Shown one piece after another: positions 15,773-23,000 of a stretch of 24,799 nt of DNA. Source of the stretch: Claveliimonas acetigenes (GTDB lineage Bacteria; Bacillota; Clostridia; Lachnospirales; Lachnospiraceae); the NCBI RefSeq assembly GCF_025567385.1, contig NZ_JAOQJU010000039.1, positions 1 through 24,799 of the forward strand, read 5' to 3'. Within the stretch, counting starts at the first letter, position 1. Each line of letters starts with the position of its first letter. The notes below the pieces were generated by a model, which saw only the letters and a list, made by a program, of their open reading frames with translations, was not told the DNA's origin and did not search any database. The position numbers and the translations under genes were made by a program.

Positions 15773-16489
15773 CAGAATTCCCTCTTTTTTCTAAGTATTC
15801 AATAAAATCATTAAATCCACCTTTGCCGCTTAGCCTAAATTTTTCAAATTCATCAGAGGCTTGTTGCATACTTTTCTTGAAATTATCGCTCAATATAGTG
15901 TGTCGGAGTGTTTCCATATTATGCTCATATTTATTGTATTTTTTTATATCTTCGTCCTTAGATATTTTATTGACGAGGGTATTTGAAAAGTGTTTTGTTG
16001 CTCTGTACTCTGCAAACTCCATTTTTTCTTTATCTTGAAGATTGATATTTTCTATGCTAGAATTCTGTATTTGAATTTCCTTGTAGTATGTCTGCATATA
16101 TGAGTAAATTGCATGGCAAATATCCCAAAAGTATTCTTTTTTTAATATGGTGTCGAGTATAAGTTGCTCATATTCGGTTGCAGTTTGTATATATAATACA
16201 GAATCGCAAGAAAGGTTAGTTTCTTGTGAAATAAATTCTATGTCATGAGTAGGTGCTTCCATATCTGTAAAAAAGTAATCTAAATCGCAATTCAAGGCAT
16301 TGCATAGAGATAAAACATCAGAAATGTTTTGTGGGTAGTTTTTTCCCTTAATCCAATTATCAACTTTTCTTGTTTTGTCTGTTACTTTTTGCCTATCTAA
16401 TTTAAGTTCTTCTTCTGTTATCGGATCCTTTTTTCTAGCACATTGTATAGTGCGATTTTTTCAGGATTTCCTTTTTTATCAATCATCAT
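15759..16489 (-). pseudogene. XRE-type repressor of the element, broken by a one-base loss in an A-run
   Basis: The long frame (stop at 15759) encodes, from inside a helix-turn-helix region, RKVDNWIKGKNYPQNISDVL, then LCNALNCDLDYFFTDMEAPTHD, which matches cI-like repressors of clostridial phages and integrative elements; an acidic helical C-terminus ends RGNSDETT. Upstream, a second frame reads MMIDKKGNPEKIALYNVLEK. The two join perfectly as ...NVLEKKDPITEEELKLDRQ if one A is added to the run of six (T-run 16429-16434 on the plus strand). As read, the N-terminal half of the DNA-binding domain is lost. The true start is unclear because the ATG at 16489 overlaps the likely -10 box. Confidence 0.65.
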
Positions 16490-16513
16490 AAAGTTACAAC
16501 GAGCGTTCGTCAA
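16485..16513 (-). promoter_or_regulatory. Repressor promoter with a palindromic operator
   Basis: On the minus strand TTGACG (16513-16508), 17 bases, then TATGAT (16490-16485) form a near-consensus sigma-A promoter. An imperfect palindrome with arms ACGA and TCGT (16499-16510) covers the -35 box and spacer, between two divergent genes. This is a natural place for autorepression by the XRE protein. Confidence 0.6.
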
Positions 16514-16556
16514 GTAGAAACTATTGATATTGTTATTCTTTTCAGGAGGTAAAGAC

Positions 16557-17066
16557 GTGAAGAATATTGATATAAAAAAGTATGCAAAAACACGTAAGGT
16601 AAATCTATGGGAAGTATCAGAACGGTTAGGATATGCACACGAAACAGCAGGTGATGGTATGGACGGAAGGATTAAAGTGAATGATGCGGCTGGATTCCTT
16701 CACATGGACAGCCAGACATTGTGCTTGATGATTCAGCAGGATTTAATTCCTGGTGCAACATGCTTTAAACGGAATGAGAGCTTGACTGTTAAAGAAAAGC
16801 AGGCGATATGTGCGCGACAAGATAGATTGATGCTTGAAAAAGAGTGTTGGCTTGAATTGCAAGGTAAATTGTGGTATATTATGTCTACGGAAAGTCATAG
16901 AGCAAAGGCGGCCCCCTCTTGTTTACTCGGAGGGTATTACAGCCCTCCAGACGAGAGAAAGGAGGGCGATGCAATGTATGTTACATATGCGGATTTAATC
17001 CAAATTGGAATACTCATTGTTGCTCTTATCAGTCTGCTTTATCAGATTTTTAAGGGAAGAAAGTAG
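16557..17066 (+). CDS. Chimeric small DNA-binding ORF reading into the toxin frame
   Basis: The start is GTG 16557, with AGGAGGT eight bases upstream; the frame gives 169 residues. The first 21 (VKNIDIKKYAKTRKVNLWEVSERLG) resemble the short helix-turn-helix proteins of phages and integrative elements. Residues about 41-76 (DGRIKVNDAAGFLHMDSQTL and on to IQQDLIPGATCFKR) resemble the small MerR/excisionase-like regulators next to element integrases. The later part reads straight through the toxin promoter and leader and ends with the 30-residue toxin in the same frame. The lack of a stop suggests the original 3' end was lost and the ORF is a patchwork. A functional product is doubtful beyond the regulator-like part. 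Confidence 0.45.
   Translation: MKNIDIKKYAKTRKVNLWEVSERLGYAHETAGDGMDGRIKVNDAAGFLHMDSQTLCLMIQQDLIPGATCFKRNESLTVKEKQAICARQDRLMLEKECWLELQGKLWYIMSTESHRAKAAPSCLLGGYYSPPDERKEGDAMYVTYADLIQIGILIVALISLLYQIFKGRK
16852..16880 (+). promoter_or_regulatory. Promoter of the holin-like toxin
   Basis: TTGAAT (16852-16857), a 17-base spacer and TATATT (16875-16880), the latter preceded by TGG as an extended -10. It places the RNA start near 16887, giving an 87-base leader before the toxin ATG, long enough for the structure described at 16929-16967. Confidence 0.6.
16929..16967 (+). promoter_or_regulatory. Alternative hairpins controlling the toxin ribosome-binding site
   Basis: GGAGGG (16929-16934), GCCCTCC (16942-16948) and GGAGGGC (16961-16967) lie in a row. 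The middle element can pair with the first (6 bp) or with the third (7 bp). The third is the Shine-Dalgarno sequence of the toxin at 16974. The second fold hides it and the first frees it, the on/off geometry expected for a type I toxin mRNA. Confidence 0.6.
16974..17066 (+). CDS. Putative holin-like type I toxin (30 aa)
   Basis: The protein begins MYVTYADLIQIGILIVALIS and continues LLYQIFKGRK: a short N-terminus, one membrane helix (about residues 7-24) and a basic tail, as in the small 'putative holin-like toxin' proteins of Firmicutes. GGAGGG seven bases upstream of ATG 16974 supports this start inside the longer frame. The family is thought to insert in the membrane and to be silenced by an antisense RNA. 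A dedicated promoter upstream, a sequestering leader, and a convergent antisense promoter downstream are all present, so the module looks complete. It belongs to the decayed integrative element and probably served as its stability cassette. Confidence 0.75.
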   Translation: MYVTYADLIQIGILIVALISLLYQIFKGRK

Positions 17067-17157
17067 CCGCCAACTATTCCCAGTAGCTGACGGCTGATGT
17101 AAAAATCGGTTTTTAACTATTGTGAGGGGTAGCCGCTTCTATGGCTTTCCTTTTTCT
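17065..17157 (-). ncRNA. Candidate antisense antitoxin RNA
   Basis: Transcription from the minus-strand promoter at 17192-17164 would start near 17157 and run into the 3' region of the toxin mRNA. A 12-bp hairpin at 17065-17095 is perfectly paired only in the minus-strand RNA (two G-U pairs); in the plus-strand RNA the same two positions become C-A mismatches. A moderately U-rich stretch (ACTTTCTTCCCTT) follows, so the hairpin may be its terminator. The layout, overlapping 3' ends of toxin and antitoxin RNA, matches TxpA/RatA-type systems. The exact 3' end is not known. Confidence 0.55.
17131..17155 (+). terminator. Toxin mRNA terminator
   Basis: AGCC (17131-17134) and GGCT (17143-17146) enclose an 8-base loop, followed by TTCCTTTTTCT. 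It is short but well placed, just before the antisense start site. The two RNAs would share about 90 bases. Confidence 0.45.
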
Positions 17158-17163
17158 ATCTTA

Positions 17164-17192
17164 AATATAGCACACATGGCAGCAGGACGCAA
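17164..17192 (-). promoter_or_regulatory. Promoter of the antisense antitoxin RNA
   Basis: On the minus strand TTGCGT (17192-17187), a 17-base spacer and TATATT (17169-17164), preceded by TGC as an extended -10. It points toward the toxin gene and has no ORF of its own. Confidence 0.55.
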
Positions 17193-17265
17193 GCAAAAAA
17201 TCCGTTACAATAAAAGCGTCTAAGCACTTACGGGGGTCTGCATAGAAAACGGTTCTTTCTGAACT

Positions 17266-17294
17266 TTGGCGATCTGACTTCTCTTTAATATCTT
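17266..17294 (+). promoter_or_regulatory. Possible promoter of the sigma-factor remnant
   Basis: TTGGCG (17266-17271), 17 bases, then TATCTT (17289-17294), about 40 bases before ATG 17335. Both boxes are only moderately close to consensus. Confidence 0.3.
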
Positions 17295-17334
17295 GCATCT
17301 ACCTAGATTATAAAATAAAGGTAGGTGTATTTCA

Positions 17335-17855
17335 ATGACGAATGAGCAAATTGTAGAGGAAATTCGGAACGGTTATTCTGCAACGGATAATATGCAGTTA
17401 TTGTATGAAAAAAATCTGCCATTGATAAAAAAGTTTATAAAACCTTATACAGCTTATGAGAATCAAGAGGACTTATTGCAGGAATCCTATTTTGGATTGT
17501 GGGAGGCGGTAAAACGCTATGAAATTCTGAAAATGTGTTGTTTATGACTTATGCCGGGTACTGGATAAAACAGAGCGTACAGCGATATATTGAACAGTGC
17601 GGTACTGTAGTTAAAATACCGAGCCATACAAGACAGAAAATGACACACTACAGGCGAGTAATTCAGAAGATACAGCAGGAGCAGGGCATATCATTAGACA
17701 GAGTAAGGCGGATTAAAGAAAAAGAGTCTTATGAAGCCCGTAAAATCAAGGGCCGCGGGATTTTTTGTCGCCTGAAAATAAAAAATATAGATTCGCCATA
17801 TACTATTGACAAAAAAAAGAAGATTGTAGTACTATTGTATTACAATAGGAGGTGA
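17335..17855 (+). pseudogene. Sigma-70-like factor of an integrative element, frameshifted and truncated
   Basis: The first frame (17335-17547) reads NLPLIKKFIKPYTAYENQED, then LLQESYFGLWEAVKRYE, a sigma region 2.1-2.2. The second (from about 17525) reads ENVLFMTYAGYWIKQSVQRY, then IEQCGTVVKIPSHTRQK, which is regions 2.3-3.0. Adding one A to the run at 17522-17524 joins them as KRYENSENVLFMTYAGYW, as in intact relatives, so this is a one-base deletion. After QEQGISLDRV the match ends and a basic unrelated tail (RIKEKESYEARKIKGRG) runs to 17855; region 4 is missing. It probably once directed transcription of the element's own genes and is now dead. Confidence 0.75.
17806..17846 (+). promoter_or_regulatory. 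Promoter and palindromic operator of the RelB-PIN operon
   Basis: TTGACA (17806-17811), an 18-base spacer and TACTAT (17830-17835). A perfect palindrome, ATTGTA-T-TACAAT (17834-17846), overlaps the -10 box and transcript start. AGGAGG follows at 17847-17852, seven bases before the ATG at 17860. Autorepression by the antitoxin, alone or with the toxin, is expected for this class. Confidence 0.65.
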
Positions 17856-17859
17856 CACT

Positions 17860-18132
17860 ATGGCAAAAGAAGCAACATTACAGGTCCGGATGGATGCGGA
17901 TTTGAAAGAGAAAGCGGAAGCGTTATATCGGGAACTGGGGACATCCTTTGCAGAAGCAGTACGGATTTTTGCAAAACAGAGTGTGCTGGAAAATGGGATG
18001 CCATTTGTGATATCTGCAAACCATAAGAACACATACGGTAGGCTTTCCAAATATGCTGATTTGGTTAGAAGGGAGCAGGAGGAAGGCGCATTTGAGAAGG
18101 CTATGGTAGAAAAATATGAAAAAGCTGATTGA
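17860..18132 (+). CDS. RelB/DinJ-family antitoxin
   Basis: 90 residues. The N-terminus ATLQVRMDADLKEKAEALYR then FAEAVRIFAKQSV is the ribbon-helix-helix DNA-binding unit of RelB/DinJ antitoxins (about residues 5-46), with GMPF marking its usual end. The C-terminal 40 residues (KYADLVRREQEEGAFEKAM) are a charged helix of the kind that wraps the toxin. It should repress its own operon at the adjoining palindrome and neutralise the PIN protein. Its last 17 bases overlap the toxin gene, ensuring coupling. RelB/DinJ proteins usually accompany RelE/YafQ toxins; here the partner is a PIN nuclease, a known but less common pairing. Confidence 0.88.
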   Translation: MAKEATLQVRMDADLKEKAEALYRELGTSFAEAVRIFAKQSVLENGMPFVISANHKNTYGRLSKYADLVRREQEEGAFEKAMVEKYEKAD

Positions 18133-18472
18133 TGCAAATGTGATCCTGCGTTATCTTCTGGGAGATCATCCGCAGATGTCCGAAAAAGCAAAAAAGGTAA
18201 TTGAAGCCGGGGCTTTTACTCTGCCGGAAGTTCTTGCAGAGGTGGTGTATGTGCTCAAAGGTATATATAAAGTAGAACGTGCAGAGATTGCAAAGGTTTT
18301 AATTGATTTTCTGGATGAAATCAGTATTGAGAATCAGGAGACTGTATGCGAAGCATTGTCATTATTTTCAGAAACCTCTCTTGATTTTGTGGATTGTGTC
18401 CTAATAGCCAGACACAGGATACTTGGTGATGAAGTAGTGAGTTTTGATAAAAAACTGAGCAATAGGTTGTAG
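18116..18472 (+). CDS. PIN-domain toxin (VapC-like ribonuclease)
   Basis: 118 residues, short as usual for VapC-like toxins. All four acidic positions of a PIN active site can be placed: D6 (LIDANVILRYL), E42 (LAEVVYVL), D93 (FVDCVLIARH) and D111 (VSFDKKL). The family cleaves RNA, often tRNA or rRNA, with Mg2+ or Mn2+. The ATG lies inside the antitoxin gene (17-base overlap), and a strong terminator follows 12 bases after the stop. The intact active site and operon suggest a working module in otherwise broken mobile DNA. The target RNA is unknown. Confidence 0.85.
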   Translation: MKKLIDANVILRYLLGDHPQMSEKAKKVIEAGAFTLPEVLAEVVYVLKGIYKVERAEIAKVLIDFLDEISIENQETVCEALSLFSETSLDFVDCVLIARHRILGDEVVSFDKKLSNRL

Positions 18473-18483
18473 AAATATAAGTG

Positions 18484-18519
18484 AAGCGCTTTATATGGAG
18501 GCATATAGGGCGCTTTTTT
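18484..18519 (+). terminator. Strong rho-independent terminator of the RelB-PIN operon
   Basis: AAGCGCTTTATATG (18484-18497) pairs along its whole 14-bp length (two G-U pairs) with 18502-18515 around the loop GAGG, and six T begin at 18514. It also shields the downstream aminopeptidase gene from the module. Confidence 0.85.
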
Positions 18520-18542
18520 GTAGTCGTCAACTACTGCAATAG

Positions 18543-18571
18543 TTGATGGGTATTATGAAAATGGTTATACT
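18543..18571 (+). promoter_or_regulatory. Promoter of the aminopeptidase gene
   Basis: TTGATG (18543-18548), a 17-base spacer and TATACT (18566-18571), 33 bases before the ATG at 18604. GGGAGG at 18590-18595 is the ribosome site. Confidence 0.65.
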
Positions 18572-18603
18572 ATAGTTAGGAAAAATAACGGGAGGTATAG
18601 GTT

Positions 18604-19911
18604 ATGTATGCAGAAACAGCAGAGGGAATGCTTGATTTTATTAAACACAGTCCCACAGCTTTTCATGCTGTGGAGAATATGAAACATATCTTGAGAGAGA
18701 ATCAGTTCCGTGAATTATCTGAGAAAGACAGATGGCAGATTGAGGCGGGCGGAAAATATTTTGTGAGCCGTAATGGTTCGAGTATTATTGCATTTGCCGT
18801 GGGAGAAGACATAGAGGATTATTACTTTAAGATTGCCGCATCCCACAGTGATTCGCCTGCTTTTAAAGTAAAGGAAAATGCAGAAATCCAGGTGAAGGGA
18901 AACTATACACTGCTTAATACAGAAGGGTATGGTGGAATGGTGTGTGCTTCCTGGCTCGACAGACCGCTTTCGATTGCGGGAAGAGTGGTTGTGAAAAGGG
19001 AAAACTTTTACGATTCCAGGCTGGTTTGTGTTGATAGGGATTTGGTCTTGATCCCCGGCCTGGCAATACACATGAATCGGGAAGTGAATGAAGGATATCG
19101 TTATAATAAGCAGGTGGATATGCTGCCGCTTTTGGGGAATGGTATGCATGAGAAGGGAGCGTTGAAGAGATTAATTGCAGAGGAACTTCACATAGATGAG
19201 AAAATGATTTATGGGATGGATCTGTATTTATATAACCGTACGGAACCTTCGGTTTGGGGAGCCGGACAGGAATATTTTTCGGCTCCGAGGCTGGATGATC
19301 TGGAATGTGCGTATGCTTCGCTTCAGGGATTTCTGAAAGGGCAAGACAGGAGTGCTGTGAATGTATTTACGTGCTTTGATAATGAAGAAGTAGGCTCCGG
19401 GACAAAACAGGGGGCAGGATCTACCTTCCTTTCTGATACTCTTTGCCGGGTAAATCGATGCCTGGGCAGGGATGTGGAAGATTTCTGCCGTGCGGCAGCG
19501 GCAGGGTTTATGGTAAGCTGCGATAATGCGCATGCTGTGCATCCGAACCATCCGGAGAAAACAGATATAAATAATTGTGTATATATGAATGAAGGGGTTG
19601 TGGTGAAGTCTCATGCAGGGCAGAAATATACCAGTGATGCAGTAAGTATTGCTGTGTGGAAGGGAATCTGTGAAAAAGCCGGGGTGCCGCTGCAGTATTT
19701 TGCTAACCGTTCTGATATGGCGGGAGGGAGTACTCTGGGAAATATCGCCATGGGACAGGTGTCTATGGACTGTGTGGATGTAGGCCTTCCGCAGCTTGCC
19801 ATGCATTCGGCTTATGAGACAGCAGGGGTAAAAGACTACGGATATATGCTCCGGGCGATAGAGAGTTTCTACAATACAAAAATTGAAAATAGAGTAAATT
19901 TTTATATATAA
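18604..19911 (+). CDS. apeB: M18-family aminopeptidase (aspartyl aminopeptidase type)
   Basis: 435 residues, within the M18 range. The metal-ligand and active-site blocks are in order: AASHSDSPAFKVK with H81, CFDNEEVGS at 257-265 with the catalytic Glu pair (E261, E262), SCDNAHAVHPNHPEK with D307, GGSTLGN, and a C-terminal LAMHSAYE with H401. No signal peptide is present, so it is cytoplasmic. Members are large dodecameric zinc enzymes that trim N-terminal Asp/Glu or other residues from peptides. The gene is monocistronic, between the RelB-PIN terminator and the next promoter region. The symbol follows common usage for M18 enzymes in Firmicutes and is less certain than the family. Confidence 0.92.
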   Translation: MYAETAEGMLDFIKHSPTAFHAVENMKHILRENQFRELSEKDRWQIEAGGKYFVSRNGSSIIAFAVGEDIEDYYFKIAASHSDSPAFKVKENAEIQVKGNYTLLNTEGYGGMVCASWLDRPLSIAGRVVVKRENFYDSRLVCVDRDLVLIPGLAIHMNREVNEGYRYNKQVDMLPLLGNGMHEKGALKRLIAEELHIDEKMIYGMDLYLYNRTEPSVWGAGQEYFSAPRLDDLECAYASLQGFLKGQDRSAVNVFTCFDNEEVGSGTKQGAGSTFLSDTLCRVNRCLGRDVEDFCRAAAAGFMVSCDNAHAVHPNHPEKTDINNCVYMNEGVVVKSHAGQKYTSDAVSIAVWKGICEKAGVPLQYFANRSDMAGGSTLGNIAMGQVSMDCVDVGLPQLAMHSAYETAGVKDYGYMLRAIESFYNTKIENRVNFYI

Positions 19912-19951
19912 AAGAGAGAATTATTATATGTAAAAATTTTAAAATCTGAGA

Positions 19952-19957
19952 TATAAT
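19952..19957 (+). promoter_or_regulatory. Possible -10 box of the GH30 gene
   Basis: TATAAT at 19952-19957 is a consensus -10 in an AT-rich spacer 78 bases before the ATG. No convincing -35 box is seen 16-18 bases upstream. AGGAGG at 20024-20029 is the ribosome site. Confidence 0.35.
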
Positions 19958-20035
19958 CGAACAGACCTGATAAAGGAAATCCTATACTTATATTGGGGTA
20001 ACGTAAGGAATCAGAAGCAAAAAAGGAGGATATTT

Positions 20036-23000
20036 ATGAAGAAAAGAATGATTGCCTTTATGATGGCTGTTGCAATGCTTTTGGGCTGTGTCTGCGATGT
20101 GTCTGTTGTATCGGCGGCTGAAGAAAACAGTGAAAAATATTATCTCAGAAGCGACTATGCGGTAAGCATAGAAGGCGTTTCGTCAGGTGTGGACAAGACA
20201 GACGGTTCCACAGGCGATCCGCAGATTGATGTAGATAGCGGAACTACGGCGAAGATTGTTGTGCAGGCAGACAGGCTCAGCGAGATGTCAGCAGCGACGG
20301 TTACTTATGCACAGAATGTTGGAGAACTTGATGTAAAACTTACAGCTTTAACCAGTGCAGATGCAGCGGAAGGTGTGGAATTATGTCATGAGAAGCTAAG
20401 TGGAGCTAGCAACTATGCGACACGGACATCTGATCCGATTCCGTTTACGAAAGCAGTACCGGAAGATGCAAAGTTCCTTCAGGTAGAATTGTCAGTAAGC
20501 GGATCATTGGATGGAAAATCCTATGTAAACTATATCGAGGTTTTCAAGAATATGGCAGTAAAGCAGGTTGTACAATGGAAGTCTCTTGCCAATGACAAGG
20601 TGCTTGATATTACTGATTCTGGAACCGGCAATGGAAATATTGTGACTGCATCTGCAGCTTCAGATGCAAAATCACAAACCTGGAGCATTCAGCAGGATTC
20701 AGAAAAAGGATGGTACTATCTTGTAAATGAGAACAGCGGCAAAGGCATGGGCTTGCTTGGCGGAACGAAGGATCCTGGTGAAGAACCGGTACAGTGGACA
20801 ATGGATGGTTCATCAAATCAGTTTTGGAGATTTGTTGCGGTTGAGAAGAACGGCGAAACTTATTATAAGATACTGAACAAAAATAGTAAGCTGGCGCTTA
20901 CAGTGAATGACAGCAAGGTTACTCAGGAAACTTATACAGGTGCAGATAACCAGCTTTTTGAGGCGGTTATGAAGCAGGGGACACTTGATTTTGCAAGCAA
21001 ATATGATGATAATTATTCTATAACGAATATTAGCGTTTCGGCAGAAAATTATGTGATTTCCTATTCAACTGCTTATTCTATGCAGGATGGCATGTATTTT
21101 GAAATGTTACTTTCAGATGGACAGAACAATGCTGCGGGGAAGGGAACCTTTACCGTTGACAAGGATGGCGAGTATACTCTGACAGCTTCTGTTTATGAGG
21201 ATAGTACGAAGAACGTAAAGGTGTGCGAAGATTATACACAGACCTTTACGCTGACAAATGGAGAATACAAGGTTGTAGGAGCTGAATGGACGGTTACAAC
21301 GGAACAGTCTCCATGGACGGAAAATGGCGTGGTAGAAGTAAGGGATGTAACCGACGACCAGGTTGAAGAAATCAAGGAATCGGCTGCTAACTATATTTAT
21401 GTGGATCAGAATACGCGTTATCAGACAATGGATTCCAATCCATGGGGCGGCTGCTTTAATGAAAAAGGCTGGTACGCAATGCGTGACCTTACAGATGAGC
21501 AGAAAGAATCTGTGATTCAGGCGTTGTTTGATCCGAATACGGATGGACTGAAGCTGTCTGCCGGAAGGACACCGATTGGAGCCAGTGACTTTGGTCTTGA
21601 TATGTATACTTATGCGGACGCTGAGTGGGATGATTATGACATGAGCAGCTTTAGTATTGACCAGGATAAAGAATATTTGATTCCGTATATTAAAGCAGCT
21701 ATGAAATATGTTCCGGATATGCCGCTCTTCTCATCCCCGTGGACGCCGCCGGCATGGATGAAGACAAATAATAAGTTAAACGGCGTGGAAAGCGGTTTCC
21801 CGGGAATTGAAGATACAGAAGAGAATTTTGAAGCTTATGCATTATATTTTGTAAAATATCTTGAGGCCTATGCAGAAGAAGGAATTGATCTTTATGCGGT
21901 AACTCCGCAGAATGAGCCGACTATGAATACGCCATATCCGTCTTGTGTATGGACCGGCGATCAGCTCAATGTATTCTTAAGAGATTATCTTTGCGATGCA
22001 ATTGAAGAATATAATGAGAAAAATGATAAGGATGTAGAAGTGTGGCTCGGTACATTTACTGATTCCAACCAGAGTATGGTATGGCCGACCTTTAGGGATC
22101 CGGTAACAAGCTCTAAGGTAGATGGTTACTGCTTCCAGTGGTGGGGCGCTCCTCTTGCTACAAAGCTTTATTCACAGAGTAAAGCCGAGACAGGAACAGC
22201 AGTGAAAATCATCCAGTCCGAGTCAAAATGCGGCGGTGGTGATAATAGCTGGCAGTATGCGGAAGAGCAGTTTGACTGCTATAAGGAATTCCTTGATGCA
22301 GGTGTGAGCCAGTACTATCTCTGGAATATGATCCTGGAAGGCAATGGAGAGAATAATGCGGAACCTGCTTCCAGAAGATGGCCGCAGAATTCTCCGATTT
22401 CCGTAAATGGAACGGATATACGTTATAACCCGAGCTACTATCAGGTAAAACATTTTACTTCTAATATTGATAGTGGCGCAAGAAGAATTAAGGTAGAGGG
22501 AAATAACCTTGGCGAAGGTTCTGTGTCAGGTTATGTACAAGATGTAAGAGCAATTGGTTTCCAGAATACGGATGGAGAGATTGTATTAAATGTAAAGAAC
22601 TCTACATCAGCAGCAAAGGATGTAACAGTTGTAGTAAACAACGAAGCATTTGATGTAACGGTTCCGGCACACTCTATCAATACCTTTAAATTAGATGGTA
22701 CATATGAAGATACCCCGGATGCTACAGAAGTAGTTGAAGTAGAAGAGACAACGAATCTGAAATTCACAAGCGCGGCGACAGGTGATCTTCTCTCAGCAGA
22801 AGGCTTCGCCAACGGAGATGTTATTAATACAGCATCCAACCGAGGAGAGAGTAATCAGACATGGAAGCTTGTAAAGGCGGCAAATGAAGGATATTATCAT
22901 CTTGTGAATTTTGCTACGGAGCTGGGTGTGGCCGTATGGAATGGAGTGACGACAGAAGGCGCTGAGATTAAGCAGTATGAGAATACCGGAGCACCGGATC

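Larger units (their letters stand above)
15561..18472. mobile_element. Decayed integrative element control region
   Basis: A block of small genes typical of integrative and conjugative elements lies between the truncated IS and the aminopeptidase. It holds a zinc ribbon, an integrase start stub and an XRE repressor on the minus strand. On the plus strand are a chimeric small regulator, a holin-like toxin with antisense RNA, a sigma-factor fragment and a RelB/PIN module. No conjugation, relaxase or complete integrase gene is present. At least two genes are frameshifted. The outer limits are approximate. Confidence 0.6.

Noticed and set aside
17100..17115. Palindrome TAAAAA-TCGG-TTTTTA taken as a terminator
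   Set aside because: The stem is only A-T pairs and would be weak; AGCC/GGCT with its T-run at 17131 is a better end for the toxin RNA.
19228..19806. Minus-strand open frame opposite the M18 aminopeptidase
   Set aside because: Low-complexity antisense of conserved active-site codons; no start signals.
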